A DNA stretch of 64,000 bases from DASSUW01 sp963811895 (GCA_963811895.1 CAWETE010000007.1:1-64000); one strand, 5' to 3'. Shown: positions 50,924 to 59,646, numbered from the stretch's first letter. Notes: generated by a model not told the origin, from the sequence alone. Numbers and translations are program-made.

Positions 50924-51499
50924 TCACGGCGAGAGGCGCTCGGACCGCCAGGAGCCGTCGGGCTGGAGCAGGAAGTGCTCGCGGTCGTGGAGGCGGTCGG
51001 CGCGGCCCTGCCACAGCTCGACGGCGTCGGGCCGGAGGCGGTAGCCGCCCCAGTGGTCGGGGCGCGGCACGTCGTCCGGGTAGCGCGCCTCGACCTCGGC
51101 CACGCGCTCCTCGAGCTCTTCGCGCGAGCGCAGGACAGAACCCTGGGGCGAAGCCCAGGCGCCGATCTGGGCGCCGCGCGGGCGGCTGGCGAAGTAGGCG
51201 TCGGACTCCTCGGCCGGCAGGCGCTCGACCAGCCCCTCGAAGCGGGCCGCGCGGTAGAGCGGCTGCCAGTAGATCGTCGCCGCCGCGCGCGGGTTGGCGT
51301 CCAGCTCGCGGCCCTTGCGCGACCCGTAGTTGGTGAAGAAGCGGATCCCCTCGTCGTCGATGCCCTTCATCAGGACGATGCGGACGGAGGGGCGGCCGTC
51401 GGGCGTCGCCGTGGCCAGCGACATGCGCTCGGCTTCGATGATGCCCGAGGCGGCGGCCTCCTCGAACCATTCGCGGACGAGGCGCAGCGGGTTGGTCAC
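50924..51499 (-). CDS. pdxH: Pyridoxamine/pyridoxine 5'-phosphate oxidase
   Basis: A 191-residue FMN enzyme making pyridoxal 5'-phosphate. The split-barrel FMN site is PSVRIVLMKGIDDEGIRFFTNYGSRKGREL and AATIYWQPLYRAARFEG, and the C-terminal dimer motif is RLHDREHFLLQPDGSWRSERLSP. It is slightly shorter at the N-terminus than E. coli PdxH. Its ATG overlaps the stop of the aldehyde dehydrogenase (ATGA), so it is the third gene of a coupled operon. Its product is the cofactor of the aminotransferases that feed succinic semialdehyde, a possible logic. Confidence 0.94.
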   Translation of the reverse strand: MTNPLRLVREWFEEAAASGIIEAERMSLATATPDGRPSVRIVLMKGIDDEGIRFFTNYGSRKGRELDANPRAAATIYWQPLYRAARFEGLVERLPAEESDAYFASRPRGAQIGAWASPQGSVLRSREELEERVAEVEARYPDDVPRPDHWGGYRLRPDAVELWQGRADRLHDREHFLLQPDGSWRSERLSP

Positions 51500-52968
51500 T
51501 CCATCGCCATCGCGACGTACTTGATCGCCAGGTACTCGTCGATTCCCTCCGGGCCGCCCTCGCGGCCGAAGCCGGAGGCCTTGACGCCGCCGAACGGCGC
51601 GGCCGGGTTGGACACGATCCCCTGGTTCAGCCCCACCATGCCGGTCTGCAGCTTCTCGACCACGCGGAAGGCGCGCTTGATGTCACTCGTGTAGACGTAG
51701 GCCACGAGCCCGTACTCGGTGTCGTTGGCGGCGGCGATCGCCGCGTCCTCGTCGTCGAAGCCGATCACCGGCGCCACCGGGCCGAAGATCTCCTCCTTGA
51801 GCAGATTCGCATCGGCCGACACGCCGCCGAGCACGGTCGGCTCGTAGAAGTAGCCCGCGCCCTCGCGCTCGCTGCCGCCGACCAGCACCTGCGCGCCCTT
51901 GCCGGTGGCGTCCTGGACGAGCTCGGCGACCTTGCCGCGCTGCGTGCCGTCGATCAGCGGACCGACCTTGACGTCGTCCTCGACCCCGCGGCCGACCTTC
52001 ATCTCGCCCAGCTTGCCGGCCAGCTTCTCGGCGAACTCCTCGGCAACGCGATCGGCCACGTGGAAGCGGTTGGCCGCCGTGCAGGCCTCGCCGATGTTGC
52101 GCATCTTGGCGATCACGGCGCCCTCGACGGCGGCGTCGACGTCGGCGTCCGGGAAGACGATGAACGGCGCGTTGCCGCCCAGCTCCATCGAGGTGCGCAG
52201 CAGCCCTTCCGCCGACTGCTCGACCAGCTTGCGGCCCACCTCGGTCGAGCCGGTGAAGGTCAGCTTGCGCAGCCGCGGGTCCTCGATGATCGGCTTGGAG
52301 ACCTCGGAGCTCGAGCTCGAGGTGATGACGTTGAGCACGCCCGCGGGCAGACCGGCCTCCTCGAACAGCCGCGCCAGGGCGAGCATCGAGAGCGGCGTCT
52401 GCTGGGCGGGCTTGATGACCATCGTGCAGCCGGCCGCCACGGCCGGGCCGATCTTGCGCGTGCCCATCGCAGCCGGGAAGTTCCACGGCGTGATCGCGTA
52501 GCACGGCCCGACCGGCTGCTTCATGGTGATCAGGCGGCCGACGCCGTTCGGCGCCGTCGCGAAGCGGCCCTCGATCCGCACCGCCTCCTCGGAGAACCAG
52601 CGCAGGAACTCGGCGGCGTAGGCGATCTCGGCCTTGGACTCGGCGAGCGGCTTGCCCATCTCGAGCGTCATCAGCAGCGCCAGGTCGTCGGCGCGCTCGT
52701 TCATGGCCTCGAACACCCGGCGCAGGATCTCGCCGCGCTCGCGCGGCGGGTGCTGCGCCCACTCGTCCTGCACGGCGACCGCGGCGTCCAGCGCCGCCGT
52801 CGCGTCGCCGGCCGTGGCGTCCGCGACCTCGACCAGCGTCTCCCCCGTCGACGGATCCTCGACGGCCAGCGTGTCGCCGCCCGACGCGTCCCGCCACTCG
52901 CCGCCGATGTACAGCTGCGTGGGGGCCTGCTCGACGACGGCGGTCTCCTTGTCGGCTGTGATGCTCAT
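51496..52968 (-). CDS. NAD(P)-dependent succinate-semialdehyde dehydrogenase
   Basis: A 490-residue aldehyde dehydrogenase of the GabD group. It has VGPCYAITPWNFPAAMGTRK and VIKPAQQTPLSMLALA for cofactor binding, TFTGSTEVGRKLVEQSA, the catalytic Glu in SMELGGNAPFIVFPDADVD and the catalytic Cys in NIGEACTAANRF. Start ATG overlaps the upstream TPP-enzyme stop (ATGA), and its own stop overlaps pdxH. The operon order, decarboxylase then SSADH, matches the pair that bypasses 2-oxoglutarate dehydrogenase in cyanobacteria. Generic aldehydes cannot be excluded. Confidence 0.88.
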   Translation of the reverse strand: MSITADKETAVVEQAPTQLYIGGEWRDASGGDTLAVEDPSTGETLVEVADATAGDATAALDAAVAVQDEWAQHPPRERGEILRRVFEAMNERADDLALLMTLEMGKPLAESKAEIAYAAEFLRWFSEEAVRIEGRFATAPNGVGRLITMKQPVGPCYAITPWNFPAAMGTRKIGPAVAAGCTMVIKPAQQTPLSMLALARLFEEAGLPAGVLNVITSSSSSEVSKPIIEDPRLRKLTFTGSTEVGRKLVEQSAEGLLRTSMELGGNAPFIVFPDADVDAAVEGAVIAKMRNIGEACTAANRFHVADRVAEEFAEKLAGKLGEMKVGRGVEDDVKVGPLIDGTQRGKVAELVQDATGKGAQVLVGGSEREGAGYFYEPTVLGGVSADANLLKEEIFGPVAPVIGFDDEDAAIAAANDTEYGLVAYVYTSDIKRAFRVVEKLQTGMVGLNQGIVSNPAAPFGGVKASGFGREGGPEGIDEYLAIKYVAMAME

Positions 52969-54611
52969 GCAGCCACTGTCTCCGTTCCTAGCTCCTCCGA
53001 AATTGACACGTCGATCGAGTAGTCGATCGGGACCACGATCAGCGACGGCAGGTCGAGGCTCAGGGCATGCCGCAGGTGGCGGCCGAGGTCCTCGACGGCC
53101 TCGCAGCGCCAGGCCGGCATGCCGAAGGCGTCGGCCAGTCGCACGAAGTCGGGGTTGGTGAAGTCGGTGCCGAAGTGGCGGCCGAACTTCTTGTCCTGCT
53201 TCCACACGATCGAGCCGTACTGGCGGTTCTCCCAGACGATGTTGACCAGCGGCGTGCGCAGCCGCACCGCGGTCTCGAGCTCCTGCACGTTCATCAGGAA
53301 GCCGCCGTCGCCGCTGACGGTGACGACGTGGCGGTCCGGGTGGACGAGCTTGGCGGCGATCCCGGTCGGCAGCGCGATGCCCATGCCCGCCAGGCCGTTG
53401 GCGATGAACACCGTCTCCGGCTCGTGGGCCGGGAACATGCGCGCGATCCACAGCTTGTGCAGGCCGACGTCCGAGATCAGGATGTCTCGCCGCCCGAGCG
53501 CCTGGCGGATCTCCCACAGCGCGCGCGGCGGCTGCATCGGGAAGGCGTCGTCGTCCTTGGCCGCCTCGAAGCGGCCGAGCACGATCTCGTTGAGCCGCGT
53601 GTCCTGGCTCGTGAAGGTGCGGTCCGACAGCTCCTCGGCCAGCCACGTGAGGATGAACGGAAGGTCGCCGACGAGGTCGGCCTCGGTCATGAAGTGCTCG
53701 TCGACGTCGGGCGCCACCGTGTCGATGCAGACGATCCGCTTGTCGCGCTTGGGGTTCCAGTTCGCCGGCGCGTGCTCGACCAGGTCGTAGCCGACCGTGA
53801 TCACGACGTCGGCGTCCTCGAAGCCGGCCAGCGCGTAGTCGCGCGACTGCAGGCCGACGGTGCCGAGCGCGCGCGGGTCCTCGTAGTCGAGCGCGCCCTT
53901 GCCCATGAAGGTCTCTGCGACCCCGATGCCGGTCGAGTAGGCGAACGCGCGCAGGGCGGCGGCGGCCCCGGTGCGGAGAACCCCGTTGCCGGCCAGCACG
54001 ACCGGCCGCTCGGCGTCGCCGATGACCTTGAGCGCGGACCGCAGCTCCTCGGGGCTGGGCTCCGGCCGGCGGCGCGCGGTGCGGACCGGCAGCGGCTCGG
54101 CGTCGACCTGCGCGGCCATGACGTCCTCGGGCAGCTCGATGTGGGTCGGCCCCGGCTTCTGGGCCTGGGCGACCTTGAACGCCTTGCGGACGACCTCGGG
54201 GATCACGCGCGCCGAGTTGAGCCGCGTGTTGAACTTGGTGACCGGCCGCAGCATGTCGACGATGTCGAGGTACTGGTGCGACTCCTTGTGCATGCGCTCG
54301 AGGTCGGCCTGGCCGGTGAGCGCGACCATCGGCGAGCGGTCCAGCAGCGCGTCGGCCACCCCGGTCACGAGGTTGGTGGCGCCCGGGCCGAGCGTGCCGA
54401 GGCAGACCCCGGCCGAGCGGGTCAGGCGGCCGTACATGTCGGCCATGTAGGCGCCGCCCTGCTCGTGGCGCACCGGCACGAACTCGATCGACGAGTTCTC
54501 GAGCGACTCGTTGAGGTCCAGCGTCTCCTCGCCCGGGATGCCGAATACGTACTTGACGCCCTCGGCCTCGAGGCACTCCACGAACAGATCTGAAGCCTTG
54601 CGCTCGCTCAT
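52965..54611 (-). CDS. TPP enzyme, acetolactate-synthase-like; candidate 2-oxoglutarate decarboxylase
   Basis: A 548-residue thiamine diphosphate enzyme. Its N-terminal PP domain has FGIPGEETLDLNESLENSS and VRHEQGGAYMADMYGRLT (catalytic Glu), the middle FAD-like domain is present, and the C-terminal TPP site is TVSGDGGFLMNVQELETAVR...NIVWENRQY. It would normally be called acetolactate synthase, but no small subunit or valine genes adjoin and it is coupled to SSADH. The cyanobacterial enzyme with this neighbour decarboxylates 2-oxoglutarate to succinic semialdehyde. The substrate is thus an inference. Confidence 0.85.
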   Translation of the reverse strand: MSERKASDLFVECLEAEGVKYVFGIPGEETLDLNESLENSSIEFVPVRHEQGGAYMADMYGRLTRSAGVCLGTLGPGATNLVTGVADALLDRSPMVALTGQADLERMHKESHQYLDIVDMLRPVTKFNTRLNSARVIPEVVRKAFKVAQAQKPGPTHIELPEDVMAAQVDAEPLPVRTARRRPEPSPEELRSALKVIGDAERPVVLAGNGVLRTGAAAALRAFAYSTGIGVAETFMGKGALDYEDPRALGTVGLQSRDYALAGFEDADVVITVGYDLVEHAPANWNPKRDKRIVCIDTVAPDVDEHFMTEADLVGDLPFILTWLAEELSDRTFTSQDTRLNEIVLGRFEAAKDDDAFPMQPPRALWEIRQALGRRDILISDVGLHKLWIARMFPAHEPETVFIANGLAGMGIALPTGIAAKLVHPDRHVVTVSGDGGFLMNVQELETAVRLRTPLVNIVWENRQYGSIVWKQDKKFGRHFGTDFTNPDFVRLADAFGMPAWRCEAVEDLGRHLRHALSLDLPSLIVVPIDYSIDVSISEELGTETVAA

Positions 54612-54651
54612 CTCCGCAACTTCTTACCAGTCCCGGTGTCCGGCTACCCTG

Positions 54652-56025
54652 ATGCCCTTGCTGCGGCTCGCTTCGCTGACACTCGCTGCGCTCGCGCTGC
54701 TGGTCACTCCTGCCTTCGCCGCGAAGGCGCGATTCACCATCCGCGGAGCGGGCTTCGGGCACGGCGTCGGGATGAGCCAGTACGGCGCCTACGGGTTCGC
54801 CAAGCAGGGCCGGACGTACGACCAGATCCTCGGCCACTACTACACCGGCACCGCGCTGGGGACCACGGATCCGGCCAAGACCGTCCGGGTGCTGATCCAG
54901 TCGACCGGGACCGCGAGCTTCAGCGGCGCCTCGCAGGCCGGGACGCGCGCGCTCAACCCGTCGCGCACCTACAAGGCCCGCCGCCACGGCGCCACGCAGG
55001 TCGACCTGCTGTCGGCCGCCGGCAAGCGGATCGCCACCTTCTCGTCGCCGCTGCAGGTCTCCGGCCCCGGCGCGGTCACGCTCGGCGGCGTCGGCAGCTA
55101 CCGCGGCATCCTCGAGTTCCGGCCCGACACCTTCGGCGGCATCAACGCGATCAACGCGGTCTCGCTCGAGGACTACGTCGCGGGCGTGGTGGCGCGCGAG
55201 TCGCCGTCGTCGTGGCCGGCCGAGGCGCTCAAGGCCCAGGCCGTCGCCGCGCGCACCTACGCGATCACCACGTCGAAGGCCGGCGCGGGCTTCGAGCACT
55301 ACGCCGACACGCGCTCGCAGGTCTACGGCGGCGTGGCCGCGGAGACCGAGTCGACCAACGCCGCCGTCGCCGCCACCCGCGGGCAGGTCGTCACCCACGC
55401 GGGCAAGCCGGTGGTCACCTTCTTCTTCTCCACCTCCGGCGGCCGGACCGAGAACGTCGAGAACACGAACGTCGGCGCCGGGCCGCAGCCGTGGCTGAAG
55501 TCGGTCGAGGACCCCTACGACGACATCTCGCCCAAGCACCGCTGGGCGCCGGTCAAGCTGACCCGCGCGCAGGCGGGCGCCAAGCTGAGCGGGCTCGTCA
55601 AGGGTCGTTTCCGCGGCATCCAGGTGCTCAAGCGCGGCGCCTCGCCGCGGATCGTGAGCGCCGACATCGTCGGCACCGGCGGCCGCACGCGGGTCGACGG
55701 AGCGACGCTGCGCGCCCGCCTCGGCCTGCTCGACACGTGGGCCTACTTCACGTCGATCGCCAGCCGCAAGGCGCCGCCCACCGGCACCGGCGGCGCTCAG
55801 GCCGGCGCCGCCGGCCCGCGGGCGCACGCCAGCATCGCCGGCACGGTGATCCCGGCGCGCGTCGGCGCCGAGGTCCAGATCCAGCGCCGCCAGGCCGGCG
55901 GCTGGGAGACCGTCGCCTCCACGCTCGTGCGGCACGGCGGCAACTACCGCGCCGCCGTGGCGTCGTCCGGCACGTACCGCGCGATCTTCGCGGGCGACGC
56001 CGGGCCGTCTGTGCGAGTGCGCTGA
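54652..56025 (+). CDS. Secreted SpoIID/LytB-domain protein
   Basis: A 457-residue exported protein. The signal peptide (MPLLRLASLTLAALALLVTP) is cleaved near AFA-AKA. A GAGFGHGVGMSQYGAYGFAKQG motif and the SpoIID core (VSLEDYVAGVVARESPSSWPAEALKAQAVAARTYAI, FFFSTSGGRTENVE) follow. SpoIID enzymes are lytic transglycosylases acting on peptidoglycan; the conserved Glu in ARESPSSWP is the catalytic candidate. The C-terminal ~80 residues form a beta-sandwich-like domain. The gene ends three bases before the palindromic repeat. Confidence 0.88.
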   Translation: MPLLRLASLTLAALALLVTPAFAAKARFTIRGAGFGHGVGMSQYGAYGFAKQGRTYDQILGHYYTGTALGTTDPAKTVRVLIQSTGTASFSGASQAGTRALNPSRTYKARRHGATQVDLLSAAGKRIATFSSPLQVSGPGAVTLGGVGSYRGILEFRPDTFGGINAINAVSLEDYVAGVVARESPSSWPAEALKAQAVAARTYAITTSKAGAGFEHYADTRSQVYGGVAAETESTNAAVAATRGQVVTHAGKPVVTFFFSTSGGRTENVENTNVGAGPQPWLKSVEDPYDDISPKHRWAPVKLTRAQAGAKLSGLVKGRFRGIQVLKRGASPRIVSADIVGTGGRTRVDGATLRARLGLLDTWAYFTSIASRKAPPTGTGGAQAGAAGPRAHASIAGTVIPARVGAEVQIQRRQAGGWETVASTLVRHGGNYRAAVASSGTYRAIFAGDAGPSVRVR

Positions 56026-56027
56026 CG

Positions 56028-56094
56028 AACGTCAACTGCGGCTGGGTAGGGAGGCTGGGGAGCCGGCCGCGCGGCAAGCAACCCAGCCGCAGTT
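56028..56094. repeat. Palindromic dispersed repeat, short copy (terminator position)
   Basis: The first 25 bases (56028-56052) equal those at 19060-19084. AACTGCGGCTGGGT (56034-56047) and ACCCAGCCGCAGTT (56081-56094) are perfect inverse copies of 14 bases with a GC-rich loop of 33. It is a shortened form of the 164-base element and lies between convergent SpoIID and MaoC genes, where it could act as a bidirectional terminator. Confidence 0.8.
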
Positions 56095-56102
56095 CGGAAC
56101 CC

Positions 56103-56558
56103 TCAGCCCGTGTAGACGCGCGCCAGCGTCTGCGCGACGCAGGCGGGCTTCTCTCCGCCCTCGACCTCGTAGGTCAGCTCGAGCATGATCTGCGCGCCGC
56201 CGGGGATCTCCTCCAGCGAGCCGAGCTTGACCTCCGCGCGGACGCGCGAGCCGACCGGCACCGGCGCCGGGAAGCGGACCTTGTTGAGCCCGTAGTTGAC
56301 GGCGAAGGCGAAGCCCTCGAGCGACATCACCTGCTCCATGAACATCGGAGCCAGCGAGAGCGTGTAGTAGCCGTGCGCGATCGTGCCGCCGAACGGCGTG
56401 TCCTTCGCGCGCTCGACGTCGACGTGGATCCACTGGTGGTCGCCGGTCACGTCGGCGAAGTCGTTGATCGCGTCCTGCGTGACCTCGTGCCACTCCGAGG
56501 TTCCGAGGACCTCGCCCTCCGACGCCTTCAGCTCGTCCAGCCCGGTGATCGTCTTCAT
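56103..56558 (-). CDS. MaoC-family (R)-specific enoyl-CoA hydratase-like protein
   Basis: A 151-residue hot-dog-fold protein. The catalytic motif is FADVTGDHQWIHVDVERA (Asp and His of the hydratase dyad), followed by FGGTIAHGYYTLSLAPMF and NYGLNKVRFPAPVPVGSRVRA. It may hydrate enoyl-CoA in fatty acid breakdown or polyester synthesis. There is no signal peptide. It is divergent from the exonuclease gene with 26 bases between. The substrate is not fixed. Confidence 0.92.
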   Translation of the reverse strand: MKTITGLDELKASEGEVLGTSEWHEVTQDAINDFADVTGDHQWIHVDVERAKDTPFGGTIAHGYYTLSLAPMFMEQVMSLEGFAFAVNYGLNKVRFPAPVPVGSRVRAEVKLGSLEEIPGGAQIMLELTYEVEGGEKPACVAQTLARVYTG

Positions 56559-56584
56559 GCGGCCGCACCATATCCTGGGCTGGG

Positions 56585-57451
56585 ATGTCGCAACCCCTGT
56601 TGGCCATCGACGGCCCCGCCGTCCTCTACCGCGCCTTCTTCGCCCTCCCGGACTCGATCACCGACGACGACGGCCATCCCGTCAACGCGCTGCTGGGCTC
56701 CGTCAACCAGACGCTGTGGTGCATCGAGAAGTACGACCCGCGCGCCGTGGTCTGGTGCTTCGGCGCCGAGGCGGGCGAATACCGCGTCGAGGCGTACCCC
56801 GCCTACCACGCCGACCGCCCGCCGATGCCCGACCCGCTCGAATGGCAGTGGGAGCGCGCGCCGGAGCTGTACGAGGCGCTCGGCTGGTCGCTGCTCTCCA
56901 ACGACGAGCTGGAGGCCGACGACCTGCTGCACTCGCTGGCCGCGGTCGAGACCGAGGCCGGCGGGAAGACGCTGATCCTCACCGGCGACCGCGACATGTT
57001 CCAGTGCGCGACCGACACCGTGACCGTGCTCATGCAGCGCACCGGCGGCGACGGCCCGCAGGAGGTCGATGCGGACGGCGTGCGCGAGTGGTACGGGATC
57101 GACCCCGAGCAGGTGCCCGACTTCATCGCCCTGCGCGGCGACCCGTCGGACGGGCTGCCCGGCGCCAAGGGGATCGGCCCGAAGACGGCCGCGGACCTGC
57201 TGCGCCGCAAGGGCGACCTCGAGCACGTGATCCTCGGCGCGATCCGCGAGAAGCCGTCGGTGCGCCGGGCGCTGATCGAGCAGGCCGACGAGCTGCGCGC
57301 CTTCAAGGACATCGCGACGCTGCGCACCGTCCCGCTCGAGCGGCCGGCCGACGCGGCGACCGACTACGCGCGCGGCGCAAAGGCCGCCGCCGCGCATGGG
57401 ATGGGGCGTCTGTCGAAGCGCCTCGAGGAGGCTGCGGCGGCTCAGGCCTGA
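56585..57451 (+). CDS. 5'-3' exonuclease (FEN/Pol I N-terminal type)
   Basis: A 288-residue stand-alone nuclease of the Pol I 5'-nuclease family. It has LLAIDGPAVLYRAFFALP, ELEADDLLHSLAA and LILTGDRDMFQCA (metal-binding acidic residues), LRGDPSDGLPGAKGIGPKTAADLLRRKG (helix-3-turn-helix DNA-binding) and the trailing helices. It removes RNA primers and flaps. It overlaps the convergent small gene by ten bases. Confidence 0.94.
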   Translation: MSQPLLAIDGPAVLYRAFFALPDSITDDDGHPVNALLGSVNQTLWCIEKYDPRAVVWCFGAEAGEYRVEAYPAYHADRPPMPDPLEWQWERAPELYEALGWSLLSNDELEADDLLHSLAAVETEAGGKTLILTGDRDMFQCATDTVTVLMQRTGGDGPQEVDADGVREWYGIDPEQVPDFIALRGDPSDGLPGAKGIGPKTAADLLRRKGDLEHVILGAIREKPSVRRALIEQADELRAFKDIATLRTVPLERPADAATDYARGAKAAAAHGMGRLSKRLEEAAAAQA

Positions 57452-57798
57452 GCGAGGTCGGCCGCGAGCGCGCCCTCGGCGCGCTCGACCAGATCCTCGG
57501 CGAGGTCGCCGCCCCAATGGGCCGCGCCGACGGCGGCGCCGGTCTCCTCGCGCACGCGGTCGGCCACGCGAGCGCCGCCGAGGCGGTCGGTGTCCGGCAG
57601 CAGCACGAGGAGGTCCTCGTCCCACAGGGCGATGACGTCGGCGCCGCGCAGCACGCCGGCCAGCGTGCCCGGCTCGGCGCCGCGGACGAGCAGCAACACG
57701 AACTCGTGGCCGTAGCGCACCCCGGCGGCCACCATGCGCCGCAGCATCCAGCGGCCGAGCGGCGCGGGCAGCGGGCCGATCAGATCATCGAGGTCCAC
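57442..57798 (-). CDS. Small degenerate GGDEF-like protein
   Basis: A 118-residue protein with a trace of the GGDEF fold: YGHEFVLLLVRGAEP, then ADVIALWDEDLLVLLPDTDRLGGARVADRVREE in the place where cyclases have G-G-D-E-F and the following helix. The catalytic motif is lost (WDEDL), so no cyclase activity is expected; a c-di-GMP or protein-binding role is possible. It is just behind ychF on the same strand by 18 bases on the far side. Confidence 0.55.
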   Translation of the reverse strand: MDLDDLIGPLPAPLGRWMLRRMVAAGVRYGHEFVLLLVRGAEPGTLAGVLRGADVIALWDEDLLVLLPDTDRLGGARVADRVREETGAAVGAAHWGGDLAEDLVERAEGALAADLAQA

Positions 57799-57816
57799 AC
57801 GACCAGTAACGACAAC

Positions 57817-58896
57817 TCACGGCGTGAACTTGACCGTCATCACGTCTCCGTCGGCCATCGGATAGTCCCGCCCCTCCAGCCGGAGGGTGCCGCGCTCGCG
57901 TGCGCCGGCGTAGCCGCCGGCGTCCACCAGCTCCCGCCAGCCGATGACCTCGGCGCGCACGAAGCCGCGCTGGATGTCGGAGTGGATCTCGCCCGCCGCG
58001 TGCCACGCGGTCAGTCCGCGCCGCATGTGCCACGACTGGGCCGGCTTGTCCTCGCCCGCGGTGAAGAAGGCCAGCAGGTCGAGCAGCCCGAAGGCGCCGC
58101 GCACGACGCGCGTGAGGCCGGACTCGCCGACACCCATCTCCTCGCGCATGACCGCCGCCTCCTCGTCGTCGAGCTCGGACAGCTCGGCCTCGATCCGGGA
58201 GGAGACGGCCACCGCCGCCGCGCCGTGGGCAGCCGCGTGGTCGGCGATGGCCGAGGGCACCGCGTCGTCGCCTTCATCGACGTTGGCCACGAAGAGCACG
58301 GGCTTGCCGGTCAGCGGCGTGAGGTCGCGCATGGCGTTCGGGGCGCCGTCCGGGACCGGCACGGTGCGCACGGGCTGGCCGGCGTTCAGCGCGTCGATCA
58401 CGCGCTCGAGCCACGCCTGCTCGGCGATCGCCTCCTTGTCGCCGCTGCGCGCCGTGCGCACCACGCGCTGGAGGCGGCGCTCGGCCTGCTCGAGGTCGGC
58501 GTACAGCAGCTCCGTGTCGATCGTGTCGATGTCGGCCGCGGGATCGACCCGGCCCTCGGGGTGGATGACGTTCTCGTCGCCGTGGGCACGCACCACGTGC
58601 AGCAGGGCGTCGGTCTCGCGGATGTTGGAGAGGAACTTGTTCCCGAGTCCCTCGCCCTTGTGCGCGCCCGCGACCAGGCCCGCGATGTCGTGGAACTCGA
58701 TCGTGTCCGGCACGATGCTGGAGGCCCCGATGGTGCGCGCGACCGCGTCGAGCCGCTCGTCGGCCACGGGAACGACGGCGACGTTCGGCTCGATCGTCGT
58801 GAACGGGTAGTTGGCCGCCTCCGCGCCCGCCCGCGACAGCGCGTTGAAGAGCGACGACTTGCCCGCGTTGGGCATCCCGACGATGCCGACCTTCAT
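57817..58896 (-). CDS. ychF: Redox-regulated ATPase/GTPase YchF
   Basis: A 359-residue OLA1/YchF P-loop protein that prefers ATP and binds ribosomes. The P-loop is GIVGMPNAGKSSLFNALS, G2/G3 are TTIEPNVAVV and DIAGLVAGAHKGEGLGNKFL, the N(V)DE-type G4 is VLFVANVDEGDD, and a C-terminal TGS domain with LLAFFTAGEDKPAQSW is present. The ATG overlaps the PAP2 gene's stop by four bases, so the two genes are coupled. Confidence 0.96.
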   Translation of the reverse strand: MKVGIVGMPNAGKSSLFNALSRAGAEAANYPFTTIEPNVAVVPVADERLDAVARTIGASSIVPDTIEFHDIAGLVAGAHKGEGLGNKFLSNIRETDALLHVVRAHGDENVIHPEGRVDPAADIDTIDTELLYADLEQAERRLQRVVRTARSGDKEAIAEQAWLERVIDALNAGQPVRTVPVPDGAPNAMRDLTPLTGKPVLFVANVDEGDDAVPSAIADHAAAHGAAAVAVSSRIEAELSELDDEEAAVMREEMGVGESGLTRVVRGAFGLLDLLAFFTAGEDKPAQSWHMRRGLTAWHAAGEIHSDIQRGFVRAEVIGWRELVDAGGYAGARERGTLRLEGRDYPMADGDVMTVKFTP

Positions 58897-59396
58897 CGCC
58901 CGAAGCTCCCGAGCACGGTCCCGAGCGCCGCCCCGGCGGCGACGTCGGACGGGTAGTGCACGCCGAGGTAGAGGCGCGAGAAGGCCATCGCGGCGGCCGC
59001 CCCGAGCAGCGGGCCGCGCGGGAGCAGGCGCCCGTAGGCCTGGGCGGCGGCGAACGACGAGGTCGAGTGCGAGGACGGGAACGAGAGGCCGGTGGGCGTC
59101 ACCATCAGGTGAGGCAGGTCCTCGATCAGCGGGCGCTTGCGGCCGATCGCCATCTTGATCGAGGTCGAGATCAGGTAGGCCGCGCCGACGCACACGGTGG
59201 CGCGCAGCCAGCGCCCGCGCCGCTCGGCGTCGGCCGCGCTCCCGAGGCAGCCGAGCGCCAGCCATACCGCGCCGTGCTCGCCGAGCCGCGAGTAGCGCCG
59301 CACCCAGCGCACGCGCTGCGGGGCGTGGGCCATCAGCCGGATCCGCCGGTAGACGGCGAGGTCGGCGGCGTTGAAGGCGACGCGGAGCTTGCGCAC
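58893..59396 (-). CDS. PAP2-family membrane phosphatase
   Basis: A 167-residue PAP2-type phosphatase with the three motifs KMAIGRKRP, PSSHSTSS and SRLYLGVHYPSDV and about four membrane helices. Family members dephosphorylate lipid phosphates such as undecaprenyl pyrophosphate or phosphatidic acid. It is coupled to ychF by an ATGA overlap. The substrate is unassigned. Confidence 0.9.
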   Translation of the reverse strand: MRKLRVAFNAADLAVYRRIRLMAHAPQRVRWVRRYSRLGEHGAVWLALGCLGSAADAERRGRWLRATVCVGAAYLISTSIKMAIGRKRPLIEDLPHLMVTPTGLSFPSSHSTSSFAAAQAYGRLLPRGPLLGAAAAMAFSRLYLGVHYPSDVAAGAALGTVLGSFGR

Positions 59397-59406
59397 CGCG
59401 GGGAGA

Positions 59407-59646
59407 CTAGAACCCGACGCGGTGCTCGCCGGACTCGACGCGCAGGTACGACACCTGCCCGAGGTCGACGAGCACGGCGCCGTCGGTCGCCTCGACCTCG
59501 TACCAGCGGTCCTTGCCGTCCTGCAGCGCCTTGCGGAGCGCCGTGAGCTGGTCCTCGCCGAGCCGCAGCGCGAGCACCTGGCCGCTGCCGGTGAAGCCGA
59601 GCGCGGCGCGCCGGAAGCTGGAAGGAGTGGTCGTCGGATCGATCAT
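59407..59646 (-). CDS. Hypothetical protein, 79 aa
   Basis: A small soluble protein: MIDPTTTPSSFRRAALGF, LEDQ/LTALRKALQDGKDRWYEVEATDGAVLVDLGQVSYLRVE. The beta-rich C-terminus resembles the small OB/SH3-like folds found in many conserved actinobacterial proteins; unassigned. Its ATG overlaps the epimerase stop (ATGA), and it lies 10 bases before the PAP2 gene in the same direction. Confidence 0.65.
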   Translation of the reverse strand: MIDPTTTPSSFRRAALGFTGSGQVLALRLGEDQLTALRKALQDGKDRWYEVEATDGAVLVDLGQVSYLRVESGEHRVGF

